Assembly: GCF_003725535.1 (NCBI RefSeq)
Contig: NZ_RJSF01000019.1
Location: 110,293-150,439 of the forward strand
Origin: Nocardioides pocheonensis
Lineage (GTDB): Bacteria > Actinomycetota > Actinomycetes > Propionibacteriales > Nocardioidaceae
Direction: 5' to 3'
DNA length: 40,147 nt
This document shows positions 15,753 through 24,386 of this stretch, one piece after another (positions within the stretch are counted from its first letter, which is position 1; every line of letters starts with the position of its first letter). A model generated the notes under the pieces. It made no database searches and had not been told where the DNA came from. It worked only from the letters and a program-made list of their open reading frames with translations. The position numbers and the translations under genes are program-made.

Positions 15753-16656
15753 GCTCCCCGAGGTCGAGGTCGTCCGGCGCGGCCTGGACGCTCACGTCCT
15801 GGGCCGCACGATCGAGGCGGTCGAGGTGCTCCACCCGCGCCCCGTACGCCGGCACCTGCCCGGGCCCGAGGACTTCGCCGCGCTCCTGACCGGTCGCGCG
15901 TTCACGGCCGCCCGCCGACGCGGGAAGTTCCTGTGGCTGCCGTTGGACCCGCTGGACGGGGCCGCTCCCGCGGACGCGCTGCTCGCGCACCTCGGCATGA
16001 GCGGCCAGCTGCTCGTGCAGCCGGTCGACGCGCCTGCCGAGCGCCACCTGCGCGTGCGGTTCCGCCTGGGCGCGAGCCCCGCGGGCGGGCCGCTCGACCT
16101 GCGCTTCGTCGACCAGCGAATGTTCGGGGGCCTGTGGTACTCACCCGGCGGGGGCGAGCTGCCCGCGGAGCTGGCCCACATCGCCCGCGACCCGCTCGAC
16201 CCGGACTTCGAGGAGGACGCGTTCGTGCGGCGGGTGCGACGCAGCTCCTCGGGGATCAAGCGGATCCTGCTCAACCAGACGATGCTCTCCGGCGTCGGCA
16301 ACATCTATGCAGACGAGGCCCTCTGGCGCGCGAAGGTCCACGGCGAACGCCGCGGGGACCAGCTGACCCCAGGACAGGTCCGGGAGGTGCTCGAGGCCGC
16401 CCGCGCGGTCATGACGGCCGCGCTCGGTGAGGGCGGCACCTCCTTCGACGCGCTCTACGTCAACGTCAACGGCGAGAGCGGGTACTTCGACCGGTCGCTC
16501 CGGGCCTACGGCCGCGAGGGCGAGCCCTGCGCGCGGTGCGGTACGCCGATCCGGCGGGCGTCGTTCATGAACCGGTCGTCGTTCTTCTGCCCGGTGTGCC
16601 AGCCGGCCCCGCGGGCGCGCCGGCCGCGCGCCGTTCGGGGGAGCATCGGGGGTTGA
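15745..16656 (+). CDS. mutM: Formamidopyrimidine-DNA glycosylase
   Basis: 303 residues. This bifunctional glycosylase/AP lyase removes 8-oxoguanine and formamidopyrimidines. MPELPEVE places the catalytic Pro2 and Glu3; Lys61 in RRRGKFLWL is the conserved DNA-contact Lys. The helix-two-turn-helix region has [17 protein letters not shown]. The C-terminal zinc finger has CARCG and CPVCQ with the Arg of MNRSSFF. A basic extension follows (about 20 residues after the last Cys). GTG at 15745 overlaps rnc by 8 nt. Confidence 0.96.
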   Translation: MPELPEVEVVRRGLDAHVLGRTIEAVEVLHPRPVRRHLPGPEDFAALLTGRAFTAARRRGKFLWLPLDPLDGAAPADALLAHLGMSGQLLVQPVDAPAERHLRVRFRLGASPAGGPLDLRFVDQRMFGGLWYSPGGGELPAELAHIARDPLDPDFEEDAFVRRVRRSSSGIKRILLNQTMLSGVGNIYADEALWRAKVHGERRGDQLTPGQVREVLEAARAVMTAALGEGGTSFDALYVNVNGESGYFDRSLRAYGREGEPCARCGTPIRRASFMNRSSFFCPVCQPAPRARRPRAVRGSIGG

Positions 16657-16679
16657 TCCGGGCTCGCCGTCCATGAGAC

Positions 16680-16716
16680 TCTTGGAGGCGGCCCGGTCAA
16701 GGGCCACCTTCCAAGA
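16680..16716 (+). other. Hairpin between mutM and the 64-residue gene
   Basis: CTTGGAGG and GGCCC (16681-16694) pair with GGGCC and CCTTCCAAG (16701-16715), with one mismatch and one bulge, around a 6-nt loop. It could be the mutM terminator or part of the next gene's leader. No T-run follows. Confidence 0.45.
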
Positions 16717-16737
16717 CTCCCCCCGGAGGACACATCC

Positions 16738-16932
16738 ATGGCCAAGGCTCTCCTCGGCTACATGGGCAGCACCGACCCTCGCGTGACTGCCCGCCTCGCA
16801 CGTGAGAACCACCTCCTGAAGCAGCGGATCGCGGACCTCGAAGCAGCGCACCTGCGCCTCCAGATGGAGAACGACGCGCTCGCCTCGATGGCTGCCGAGT
16901 CTGCCGACGAAGAGGTCCTCGAGCTCGCTTGA
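16738..16932 (+). CDS. Small conserved-looking coiled-coil protein of unknown function
   Basis: 64 residues. The N-terminus MAKALLGYMGSTDPRV is followed by a leucine-heptad region (about 20-55: RLARENHLLKQRIADLEAA, then LRLQMENDAL), predicted to form a short parallel coiled coil, and an acidic tail. There is no membrane segment. A strong CGGAGG precedes the ATG at 16738, and codon use matches its neighbours, so the gene is probably real. I recall similar MAKALLG-type small proteins in other actinobacteria but cannot name a function. It is followed by a hairpin shared with the convergent efflux gene. Confidence 0.75.
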   Translation: MAKALLGYMGSTDPRVTARLARENHLLKQRIADLEAAHLRLQMENDALASMAAESADEEVLELA

Positions 16933-16940
16933 CCCCGACC

Positions 16941-16959
16941 GGCCCACGTTCAGTGGGCC
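16941..16959. terminator. Bidirectional terminator between the small coiled-coil gene and the MFS gene
   Basis: A perfect 7-bp stem, GGCCCAC and GTGGGCC, with loop GTTCA. It overlaps the last codons and stop of the minus-strand MFS gene and lies 8 bp beyond the other stop. Confidence 0.6.
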
Positions 16960-18410
16960 AGCTCGGGCCGCGCGGTCCTCGGCAACAGGAACGCCGCCGC
17001 GAAGCTGGCGGCGTAGCAGCCGACCCCGACGACGATCAGCCACCGGATCGAGTCGGCGAACCCGTGACCGGGCAGCAGGTGGAAGAACAGCGAACCCAGC
17101 ACGGCCACGCCGAGTGCTCCGCAGAACTGCTGCACCGCATTGAGCACTCCGCTCCCCGACCCGATCTCCGTGTCCGCGAGACCGGCGAGGATGATGTCGA
17201 AGAGCGGCGCGAAGATGGCCCCGCTGCCCAGGCCGGTGACGAAGAACCCCGGCGCCAGGTCCCACCCGCTCGTGGCCAGCCCGTGCGCCCGGATGGCTAG
17301 CCACACCAGGCCGAGCCCCGCGGCGAGCACGAGCAGGCCGCCGTGGAGCACCCGTCGCCCGAACTTCGGGCCCAGGGCGGCCCCGGACGCGGCAGCGCCC
17401 ACGGCCATCCCGAGCGCCCACGGAGCGAGGGTGATCCCCGTGTGCATCGGGGCGAAGCGCAGCCCGTACTGCAGGAACAGGTTGATGGTGAGCATGAAGC
17501 CCGACATCGCCGTGAAGAAGCTGCCCAGGAACACCAGCCCGGCGAGGAACGACCGGTTCGACATCAAGGAGCGCTCGATCACCGGGTGACGGGTCCGGCG
17601 CTCGGAGACGAAGAACGCCGCCCACAGCACCGCGCTGCCGGCCAGCATCGCGAACATCCAGCCGGGCCAGCCCTGCTCGTGGCCCTGCACCAGGGGGTAG
17701 ATCAGCGTGATCGAGGCGGCGGTCAGCAGGGACGTGCCGAGCGGGTCCAGGCGGGCGCCGGCGTCTCGGGCGAGGTGGCGGGGCAGGTAGCGGATCGCGA
17801 GGTACGACGCCACGGCGCCGATCGGCACGTTCACCCAGAAGATCGCCCGCCACCCGGTGCCGAGCAGGTCGGCGTGGAGCAGGAACCCCGCGATGATCGG
17901 GCCCATCACGGCCGACAGCCCCATCACGGGGCCGAACGGGATGAACGCCTTCTGCAGGTCGTCCTCGGTGAAGGACGACTTCACCATGGCCAGGCCCTGG
18001 GGGATCATGACCGCCCCGAAGAAGCCCTGCGCGACCCGGGCCGCGATCAGCAGCGTGGCCGTCGGGGCGAGGCCGCACGCCAGCGACGCGACGGTGAAGC
18101 CGACCATCCCGATCGTGAAGAGGCGGCGGCGACCGAAGAGGTCGCCCGCACGGGCCGAGGTGATCAGCCCGACCGCGAAGGTCAGGGTGTACGCCGCGAG
18201 CACCCACTGCAGGGTGCTCTCGCTGCCGCCGATGTCGCGGCGGATCGAGGGCCCGGCCAGGTTGGCGACGGTGGCGTCGAGCAGGTCCATCACGTCGGCG
18301 ACCATCACGACGACGAGCACCATCCAGCGGTGGCGGTACCCGTCGGGACCGACCAGCGAGGACGGGGCTGCGCCGGGGTCCGGCGTACGGGAAGAGACGG
18401 CGGTGGACAT
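16950..18410 (-). CDS. MFS drug-efflux transporter, DHA2 (14-TM) family
   Basis: 486 residues with about 14 hydrophobic segments, the size of DHA2 proton/drug antiporters (QacA/EmrB-like). Family signals are MDLLDATVANLAGPSI (motif D1 type), LTFAVGLITSARAGDLFGRRR (motif A), AARVAQGFFGAVMIPQGLA (motif B) and GPVMGLSAVMGPIIAGFL (motif C, antiporter signature). Substrate unknown. AGGAG lies 8 nt before the ATG at 18410. It is transcribed divergently from the TetR gene across four palindromic operators, the classic layout of a repressed efflux pump. Confidence 0.88.
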   Translation of the reverse strand: MSTAVSSRTPDPGAAPSSLVGPDGYRHRWMVLVVVMVADVMDLLDATVANLAGPSIRRDIGGSESTLQWVLAAYTLTFAVGLITSARAGDLFGRRRLFTIGMVGFTVASLACGLAPTATLLIAARVAQGFFGAVMIPQGLAMVKSSFTEDDLQKAFIPFGPVMGLSAVMGPIIAGFLLHADLLGTGWRAIFWVNVPIGAVASYLAIRYLPRHLARDAGARLDPLGTSLLTAASITLIYPLVQGHEQGWPGWMFAMLAGSAVLWAAFFVSERRTRHPVIERSLMSNRSFLAGLVFLGSFFTAMSGFMLTINLFLQYGLRFAPMHTGITLAPWALGMAVGAAASGAALGPKFGRRVLHGGLLVLAAGLGLVWLAIRAHGLATSGWDLAPGFFVTGLGSGAIFAPLFDIILAGLADTEIGSGSGVLNAVQQFCGALGVAVLGSLFFHLLPGHGFADSIRWLIVVGVGCYAASFAAAFLLPRTARPELAH

Positions 18411-18424
18411 CGCAACTCCTAGAC

Positions 18425-18491
18425 GAACAGTGTTCGGACAACTCGAACACTGTTCTACTCGAACACTGTTCGTTCGTCAAGAACATTGTTC
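18425..18491. promoter_or_regulatory. Four TetR-type operators between the efflux gene and tetR
   Basis: Four near-identical 11-bp palindromes, GAACA-N-TGTTC: 18425-18435, 18445-18455, 18461-18471 and 18481-18491 (the last reads GAACATTGTTC). Start-to-start spacing is 20, 16 and 20 bp, giving two pairs. Operators 2 and 3 overlap the -10 and spacer of the efflux promoter; operator 4 covers the -35 region of the tetR promoter. The likely ligand is the adjacent TetR protein, giving autoregulation and repression of the pump. Confidence 0.85.
18452..18480 (-). promoter_or_regulatory. Promoter of the MFS efflux gene
   Basis: On the minus strand TTGACG (complement of 18475-18480) and TAGAAC (complement of 18452-18457) are separated by 17 bp. 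Operators 2 and 3 lie in the -10/spacer, so repressor binding would block RNA polymerase. Confidence 0.6.
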
Positions 18492-18503
18492 GTTGAATCC
18501 GGT

Positions 18504-18509
18504 TATACT
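18504..18509 (+). promoter_or_regulatory. -10 box of the tetR gene, leaderless type
   Basis: TATACT is followed by 6 nt and the ATG at 18516, so transcription probably starts at the start codon. The -35 region falls within operator 4. Confidence 0.65.
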
Positions 18510-18515
18510 GGTGTC

Positions 18516-19349
18516 ATGGCATCCGAGCCCCACTCCTTCCAGGTCGGACGCGTCAAGGTGACCGCGCCGGAGGCCGTCACCGAGAAGGTCGCCGAGAGCG
18601 TCGCTGCCGTCGTGGGCCAGGTCTTCGGCGGCCGCCCGGGCGCGCAGGGCCGGGCCCGCAAGGCACCGTCGGCCGACCGGCTCTCGGCTGACCGGATCGT
18701 CGAGGTCGCGGTCGACCAGATGCGCGAGCGCGGGTACGACGCCGTGACGATGCGCTCGATCGCCAAGGAGCTCGGCACCGGGCCGGCGTCGCTCTACGCC
18801 CACGTGGCCAACCGTGCCGAGCTCGACCAGCTGGTGGTCGGCTGGGTCTGCGGCCAGTGGCAGGTCCCCGACCCCGATCCGGAGCACTGGGACGACCAGC
18901 TGCGTGACTGCCTCAAGGACATGCTGGCGATCTACCGGGCCAACCCCGGCGTCGCCCGCTGCACCCTGGGCATGATCCCGCTCCAGCCGGGCCTGCTGGT
19001 CACCGTCGAGCGGCTCATCGCGCTCCTCAAGGCGGGCGACGTCCCGGACCAGTACTGCGCGTGGTTCACCGACGTCTCGGCCCTGTACGTCGCCTCGGTC
19101 GCCGTCGAGGAGGACATCTGGCGCGAGCGCCACCGCGGGCAGGACGCCGACGAGAGCGCCACCGGCGAGCACCTCGACGAGGACGCGGCCATCGACCAGG
19201 TCCGGCAGGTCTTCGAGAGCCTGCCCGCCGAGCACTTCCCGCTGCTGCGCTCGATGGCCGCGACGATGACGACCGGCAGCGCCGACGAGCGCTTCGGGTT
19301 CGGTGTGGACCTGCTCGTCGGCGGGCTGAAGGCGCTCAGCGAGCGCTAA
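18516..19349 (+). CDS. TetR/AcrR family repressor of the adjacent efflux pump
   Basis: 277 residues, longer than the usual ~200 because of a ~50-residue N-terminal extension (QVGRVKVTAPEAVTEKV, then a basic Gly/Arg/Ala linker). The DNA-binding domain (about 52-100) reads SADRIVEVAVDQMRERGYD then TMRSIAKELGTGPASLYAHVANR, the TetR helix-turn-helix. The C-terminal ligand domain has a late acidic insert (DADESATGEHLDEDAA). ATG 18516 is chosen over a longer frame because of the TATACT-N6 box. It sits opposite the DHA2 pump with shared operators, so local repression is the best inference. Confidence 0.88.
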   Translation: MASEPHSFQVGRVKVTAPEAVTEKVAESVAAVVGQVFGGRPGAQGRARKAPSADRLSADRIVEVAVDQMRERGYDAVTMRSIAKELGTGPASLYAHVANRAELDQLVVGWVCGQWQVPDPDPEHWDDQLRDCLKDMLAIYRANPGVARCTLGMIPLQPGLLVTVERLIALLKAGDVPDQYCAWFTDVSALYVASVAVEEDIWRERHRGQDADESATGEHLDEDAAIDQVRQVFESLPAEHFPLLRSMAATMTTGSADERFGFGVDLLVGGLKALSER

Positions 19350-19377
19350 ACCGGGTGCGCCCGGCTCGCGACCTGCC

Positions 19378-19383
19378 TAGGGT
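19378..19383 (+). promoter_or_regulatory. Possible leaderless -10 box of the second MFS gene
   Basis: TAGGGT followed by 6 nt and the GTG at 19390; no Shine-Dalgarno is present. The gene could also be read through from tetR, 40 bp upstream. Confidence 0.4.
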
Positions 19384-19389
19384 GCCGCG

Positions 19390-20628
19390 GTGGCCAGACT
19401 CGTCGAGACCCTCGCGCCCCGCCGGCTCGGCGTCGGGTTCCGGTGGCTGATCGCCTCGTCCTGGGCCACGAACCTCGGCGACGGCCTCGCCCTCGCCGCA
19501 GGTCCGCTGCTGATCGCGTCGCACACCCACGACGCGTTCGTCGTGTCTCTCGGCGCGCTGGCCCAGTGGCTGCCCCCGCTGCTCCTCGGCCTGTACGCCG
19601 GGGCGCTCTCCGACCGCCTGGACCGGCGCGCGATCATCATCACGGTCAACCTGCTCCGCGCCTGCGTGCTGCTGGTGCTCTCCGGGTTCATCGTCTCCGA
19701 CCTCGTGTCCGTCCCGGTCGTCGTGGGCGCCCTCTTCCTCCTCGGCGTCGCCGAGGTGTTCGCCGACAACACCTCGGGCACCCTGATGCCGATGCTGGTC
19801 GACCGCGGCGACCTGGCCCTGGGGAACGCCCGCCTGATGAGCGGCTTCATCACCCTCAACCAGCTCGCCGGACCGCCGATCGGCGCAGCGCTGTTCGCCG
19901 CAGGCTCGGCGCTGCCGTTCGTGGCTCAGGCGGTGCTCGTGCTGGCCGGAGTCGGCCTCGTGTCCCGGATCGTGCTACCGCCTCACGGTCGGCCGCCCGA
20001 GGACCGCAGCCACCTGCGCGCCGACGTCGTCGAGGGCATCCGCTGGGTGCGGGGCCACGCGGCGGTCCGCACCCTCGTGCTCACGATCTTCACCTTCAAC
20101 ATCACCTTCGGAGCGGCGTGGTCGGTCCTCGTGCTCTACGCGACCCGCCACCTGGGCATGGGCCCGGTTGGCTTCGGCCTGCTGACGACCACGGCCGCGG
20201 TCGGCGGGCTCGCCGGCACTGCGGCGTACGGGTGGATCACCCGGCGGGTCAGCCTCGGTGACCTGATGCGGATCGGCCTGGTCCTCGAGACCCTGACCCA
20301 CCTGGCACTCGCGCTCACGACCAGCCCTGCCGTGGCGCTGGGCATCTTCTTCGTCTTCGGTGCCCACGCGTTCATCTGGGGGACCACCTCGATGACCGTG
20401 CGGCAACGCGCCGTCCCGACCGAGCTGCAGGGACGCGTGGGAGCGGTCAACGTGCTCGGCACCTACGGCGGGCTGGTGATCGGGTCGGCGATCGGCGGGC
20501 CGCTGGCGCGGCACTGGGGGCTGACCGCTCCGTTCTGGTTCGCGTTCGCCGGGTCGGCGCTCTTCGTGGTGCTGATCTGGGGCCAGCTGAGCCACATCGC
20601 GCACGAGGACGAGCCGGCCGCGACCTGA
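19390..20628 (+). CDS. MFS transporter, 12-TM, EntS-like exporter family
   Basis: 412 residues with about 12 hydrophobic segments. The N-terminus FRWLIASSWATNLGDGLALAAGPLL and motif A-like LYAGALSDRLDRRAIII, with NARLMSGFITLNQLAGPPIGAALF, resemble the MFS_3/EntS group of exporters (siderophores, macrolides). The C-terminal half has TSMTVRQRAVPTELQGRVGAVN, typical of the group. Substrate unknown. It follows tetR by 40 bp on the same strand, so it may also be under that regulator. The start is GTG at 19390. Confidence 0.82.
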   Translation: MARLVETLAPRRLGVGFRWLIASSWATNLGDGLALAAGPLLIASHTHDAFVVSLGALAQWLPPLLLGLYAGALSDRLDRRAIIITVNLLRACVLLVLSGFIVSDLVSVPVVVGALFLLGVAEVFADNTSGTLMPMLVDRGDLALGNARLMSGFITLNQLAGPPIGAALFAAGSALPFVAQAVLVLAGVGLVSRIVLPPHGRPPEDRSHLRADVVEGIRWVRGHAAVRTLVLTIFTFNITFGAAWSVLVLYATRHLGMGPVGFGLLTTTAAVGGLAGTAAYGWITRRVSLGDLMRIGLVLETLTHLALALTTSPAVALGIFFVFGAHAFIWGTTSMTVRQRAVPTELQGRVGAVNVLGTYGGLVIGSAIGGPLARHWGLTAPFWFAFAGSALFVVLIWGQLSHIAHEDEPAAT

Positions 20629-20682
20629 CCCGACACGCGGCCCGTGCCGCCGTACGACGACCCGGGGCACGTAGGCTCGACG

Positions 20683-20778
20683 GTGCCGCTTCCCCCGGCA
20701 GAGGTCCCGCATAGGATCCCTGTTCGCGCGCCCACCGGCCACGTGGTGAGCACAGCGTGGCCAGCACTGTCGGACTGA
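20683..20778 (+). other. Possible leaderless 31-codon ORF upstream of smc
   Basis: GTG at 20683 follows TAGGCT (20672-20677) by 5 nt and runs 31 codons to a TGA at 20776-20778, which overlaps the smc Shine-Dalgarno (TGAGGAG). The peptide is Pro/Ala-rich and unrecognised. A second -10-like TAGGAT (20712-20717) inside it could instead drive smc directly, in which case this ORF is fortuitous. Confidence 0.2.
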
Positions 20779-20789
20779 GGAGCCTCGCC

Positions 20790-23700
20790 TTGTACCTGAA
20801 GAGCCTGACCCTGAAGGGGTTCAAGTCCTTCGCCTCCTCGACCACCCTCCAGCTCGAGCCCGGGATCACCTGCATCGTCGGACCCAACGGCTCGGGCAAG
20901 TCCAACGTCGTGGACGCCCTCGCCTGGGTCATGGGCGAGCAGGGGGCCAAGTCGCTGCGCGGCGGCAAGATGGAGGACGTCATCTTCGCCGGCACCTCCG
21001 GCCGTCCGCCGCTGGGCCGTGCCGAGGTGCAGCTGACCATCGACAACTCCGACGGGGCGCTGCCGATCGAGTACGCCGAGGTCACGATCAGCCGCACGAT
21101 GTTCCGCAACGGCGGCTCGGAGTACGCGATCAACGGCACGTCGTGCCGGCTGCTGGACGTCCAGGAGCTGCTCTCCGACTCGGGCATCGGGCGCGAGATG
21201 CACGTGATCGTGGGGCAGGGGCAGCTCGACTCGATCCTGCACGCCACCCCCGAGGACCGCCGCGGGTTTATCGAGGAGGCCGCCGGCGTCCTCAAGCACC
21301 GCAAGCGCAAGGAGAAGGCGCTCCGCAAGCTGGAGTCGACCGACGGCAACCTGACCCGCCTCAGCGACCTGCTCAGCGAGATCCGACGCCAGCTCAAGCC
21401 GCTGGGCCGGCAGGCCGAGGTCGCCCGGCGCGCCCAGACCGTGCAGGCCGACCTGCGTGACGCCCGCGCCCGGCTGATGGCCGACGACCTCGCCACGGCC
21501 CGGGTCGCGCTCGAGCAGGAGCTGGCCGACGAGAGCGTGCTGGTCGCCAAGCGCGCGGAGGTCGAGGCCGAGATCGCCGCGACCCGCGAGGCCGAGTCCG
21601 CCCTGGAGGCCGCGCTCCGCGAGGACCTCCCCGCCCTCTCGCGCGCCCAGGAGACCTGGTTCTCGCTGTCGGGGCTGCGCGAGCGGCTGCGCGGCACGGC
21701 GAGCCTCGCCGCCGAGCGGGTCCGCAACGCCCAGCAGGTCGCCGAGGAGCGGCCGCCCTCGGGCCGCGACCCCGACGAGCTCGAGGCCGAGGCCGAGCGG
21801 GTGCAGGCCGAGGAGACCGCGATCCTCGCGGAGGTCGAGCACCACCGCGGCGCCCTCGAGCAGGCGGTCACCGCCCGCCAGTCGGCCGAGCAGCTCTTCA
21901 GCGAGGAGGAGCGCCGGATCGCCGGGCTCCAGCGCGCCGCCGCCGACCGGCGCGAGGGCCTGGCGCGACTGCACGGACAGGTCAACGGGCTGCGCAGCCG
22001 CGCCGCCGCGGCCGAGGACGAGGTCGCCCGGCTGGCGGAGGCGCGCGCGGACGCGCTCGCCCGGGCGGAGAAGGCCCAGCACAGCTTCACGTCCCTGGAG
22101 ACCAGGGTGGCCGGTCTCGACGCGGGGGAGGAGGGCCTCGACGCGGAGCACGAGGCCGCCAGCGCGCTCCTCGGGGACATCGAGGAGCGGCTCGCCAAGG
22201 TGCGCGAGGAGGCCCAGGCCGCCGAGCGCGACCGGGGCGCCCTCGCAGCGCGCAAGGAGGCCCTCGAGCTCGGGCTCAACCGCAAGGACGGTGCCGGCGC
22301 CCTGCTGGCGGCCACGGACTCCGTCTCGGGGCTGCTCGGCTCGGTCGCCGCGCTGCTGAGCGTCCGCACCGGCTACGAGGCTGCGATCGCCGCCGCCCTC
22401 GGCAGCGCGGCCGACGCCGTCGCCGTACGCGACGTCGACGCCGCGATCCAGGCGATCGGCCACCTCAAGTCCGACGACCTCGGTCGCGCCGGGCTGCTGC
22501 TCGGCGGCTCGACCGTGGACGAGGACAGCTGGCCCGGGCTGCCTGCCGGCGCCGTGTACGCGACCGACGTCGTCGAGTGCCCGGCCGACCTGCGCCCCGC
22601 GTTGTCCCGGCTGCTGTTCAAGACCGCCGTGGTCGACGACCTCGCCACCGCCCGAGCCCTGGTCGGCGAGGCGCCCGACGTCACGGCCGTCACGCTCGAC
22701 GGCGACCTGCTCGGCGCGCACTTCGCGTCCGGCGGGTCCTCGAGCCAGCCCAGCCTGATCGAGGTGCAGGCCGCCGTCGACGAGGCCGCCGAGTCGCTGG
22801 CCCGCGCGAGCCACGAGCTCGAGCGGCTCACCTTCACCCTCGCCACGCTGGAGGCGGAGCGCGAGGACGCCGCGCGCCGGGCCGACGTCGCTCTCGCGAA
22901 GCTCCACGAGTCCGACGCCGCGCTGGCGGCGGTCGCCGAGGAGCTCGGCCAGTACGGCGCCCAGGCCCGCTCCGCCAAGGCCGAGGCCGCCCGCCTCGAG
23001 CAGGCGATCGCGACCGCCCGCGAGTCGCACGCCTCCCACCTCGCCGGCCTCGCCGAGCTCGAGGAGCGCCTCGCGCAGGCGGAGACCTCCGAGGACGAGG
23101 AGCCCGACACCGACGAGCGCGAGCGCCTCGCCGAGGCGGCCCGTGCGGCGCGTGCCCGCGAGATGGAGGCGCGCCTGGCGCTGCGCACGGCCGAGGAGCG
23201 GGCGCGGGCGCTGCACGGCCGCGCCGACGGTCTCCGCAACGCGGCGCGAGGCGAGCGGGAAGCGCGAGCCCGCGCGATCGCCCGCCGCGAGCAGCTGCTG
23301 CGCGAGGGGCGGGTCGCCCAGGCCGTGGCCCGAGGGGTCGCCGTGGTCCTCGACCGGCTCGAGGAGTCGATCGAGCTGGCCACCATCCAGCGCACCGGCA
23401 TCGAGCGCGGCCGGACCGGCCGGGAGCAGCAGCTCGTCGCCACCCGCGAGAAGCTGCGCACCCTCGGGACGACGCTCGACGAGCTGGTGAACTCCGTCCA
23501 CCGCGACGAGATGGCGCGCACCGAGCAGCGGATGCGGATCGAGCAGCTCGAGGAGCGTGCGCTGGAGGAGCTCGGCCTGGACGCCGACTCCCTCGTCGCC
23601 GAGTACGGACCCGACCAGCCGATCCCGCGCATGCCCGTGGACGACGCGGCCGCGAGCGCGGCCGAGGCGGCGCGAGCCGAGGCCGCCGACGGCGCCGACG

Positions 23701-24386
23701 AGGTCGTCGAGACCTACGCCTACGACCGGGAGGAGCAGCGCAAGCGGTTGCGTGCCGCCGAGCGGGCGCTGGCCCAGCTCGGCCGGATCAACCCGCTCGC
23801 GCTCGAGGAGTTCTCGGCCCTGGAGGAGCGGCACAAGTTCCTCACCGAGCAGCTCGAGGACCTCAAGCGCACCCGCCGCGACCTGCTGGACATCGTGCGC
23901 GAGGTCGACGAGCGGGTGCAGCAGGTCTTCACCGAGGCGTACGCCGACGTGACCAAGGCCTTCGACTCGACCTTCGCCCGGCTGTTCCCGGGGGGTGAGG
24001 GCCGCCTGGTCCTGACCAACCCCGACGACATGCTCACCACCGGCATCGAGGTCGAGGCCCGCCCTCCGGGCAAGAAGGTCAAGCGACTCTCGCTGCTCTC
24101 CGGCGGCGAGCGATCCCTGGTCGCCGTGGCGTTCCTGGTGGCGCTGTTCAAGGCCCGGCCGTCGCCGTTCTACATCCTCGACGAGGTGGAGGCGGCGCTC
24201 GACGACACCAACCTCGGCCGGCTGCTGGAGATCTACGAGGAGCTGCGCGAGAACTCCCAGCTCCTGGTGATCACCCACCAGAAGCGCACGATGGAGGTCG
24301 GCGACGCGCTCTACGGGGTCTCGATGCGTGGCGACGGCGTGTCGGCGGTGATCAGCCAGCGCCTGCGGGAGGCCGAGAGTGCCTGA
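20790..24386 (+). CDS. smc: Chromosome segregation protein SMC
   Basis: 1198 residues, full family length. SMC dimers, with ScpA/ScpB, extrude DNA loops and organise sister chromosomes. Walker A is GPNGSGKSN (31-39); the first coiled coil spans about 170-500; the hinge about 510-645 (LLGSVAALLSVRTGYEAAIAAAL to LLGAHFASGG); the second coil about 650-1010; then signature LSGGERSLVAVAFLVALF (about 1100) and Walker B FYILDEVEAALDD (about 1125). The start is TTG at 20790: YLKSLTLKGFKSFA is the conserved N-terminus and GAGGAG lies 8 nt upstream. An in-frame GTG at 20757 is rejected. The stop overlaps the thioesterase start by 8 nt. Confidence 0.97.
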   Translation: MYLKSLTLKGFKSFASSTTLQLEPGITCIVGPNGSGKSNVVDALAWVMGEQGAKSLRGGKMEDVIFAGTSGRPPLGRAEVQLTIDNSDGALPIEYAEVTISRTMFRNGGSEYAINGTSCRLLDVQELLSDSGIGREMHVIVGQGQLDSILHATPEDRRGFIEEAAGVLKHRKRKEKALRKLESTDGNLTRLSDLLSEIRRQLKPLGRQAEVARRAQTVQADLRDARARLMADDLATARVALEQELADESVLVAKRAEVEAEIAATREAESALEAALREDLPALSRAQETWFSLSGLRERLRGTASLAAERVRNAQQVAEERPPSGRDPDELEAEAERVQAEETAILAEVEHHRGALEQAVTARQSAEQLFSEEERRIAGLQRAAADRREGLARLHGQVNGLRSRAAAAEDEVARLAEARADALARAEKAQHSFTSLETRVAGLDAGEEGLDAEHEAASALLGDIEERLAKVREEAQAAERDRGALAARKEALELGLNRKDGAGALLAATDSVSGLLGSVAALLSVRTGYEAAIAAALGSAADAVAVRDVDAAIQAIGHLKSDDLGRAGLLLGGSTVDEDSWPGLPAGAVYATDVVECPADLRPALSRLLFKTAVVDDLATARALVGEAPDVTAVTLDGDLLGAHFASGGSSSQPSLIEVQAAVDEAAESLARASHELERLTFTLATLEAEREDAARRADVALAKLHESDAALAAVAEELGQYGAQARSAKAEAARLEQAIATARESHASHLAGLAELEERLAQAETSEDEEPDTDERERLAEAARAARAREMEARLALRTAEERARALHGRADGLRNAARGEREARARAIARREQLLREGRVAQAVARGVAVVLDRLEESIELATIQRTGIERGRTGREQQLVATREKLRTLGTTLDELVNSVHRDEMARTEQRMRIEQLEERALEELGLDADSLVAEYGPDQPIPRMPVDDAAASAAEAARAEAADGADEVVETYAYDREEQRKRLRAAERALAQLGRINPLALEEFSALEERHKFLTEQLEDLKRTRRDLLDIVREVDERVQQVFTEAYADVTKAFDSTFARLFPGGEGRLVLTNPDDMLTTGIEVEARPPGKKVKRLSLLSGGERSLVAVAFLVALFKARPSPFYILDEVEAALDDTNLGRLLEIYEELRENSQLLVITHQKRTMEVGDALYGVSMRGDGVSAVISQRLREAESA

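Noticed and set aside
16738-20628. The efflux/tetR/MFS block as a horizontally acquired island
   Set aside because: No tRNA, integrase, transposase or direct repeats flank it, and codon use looks like the rest of the window.
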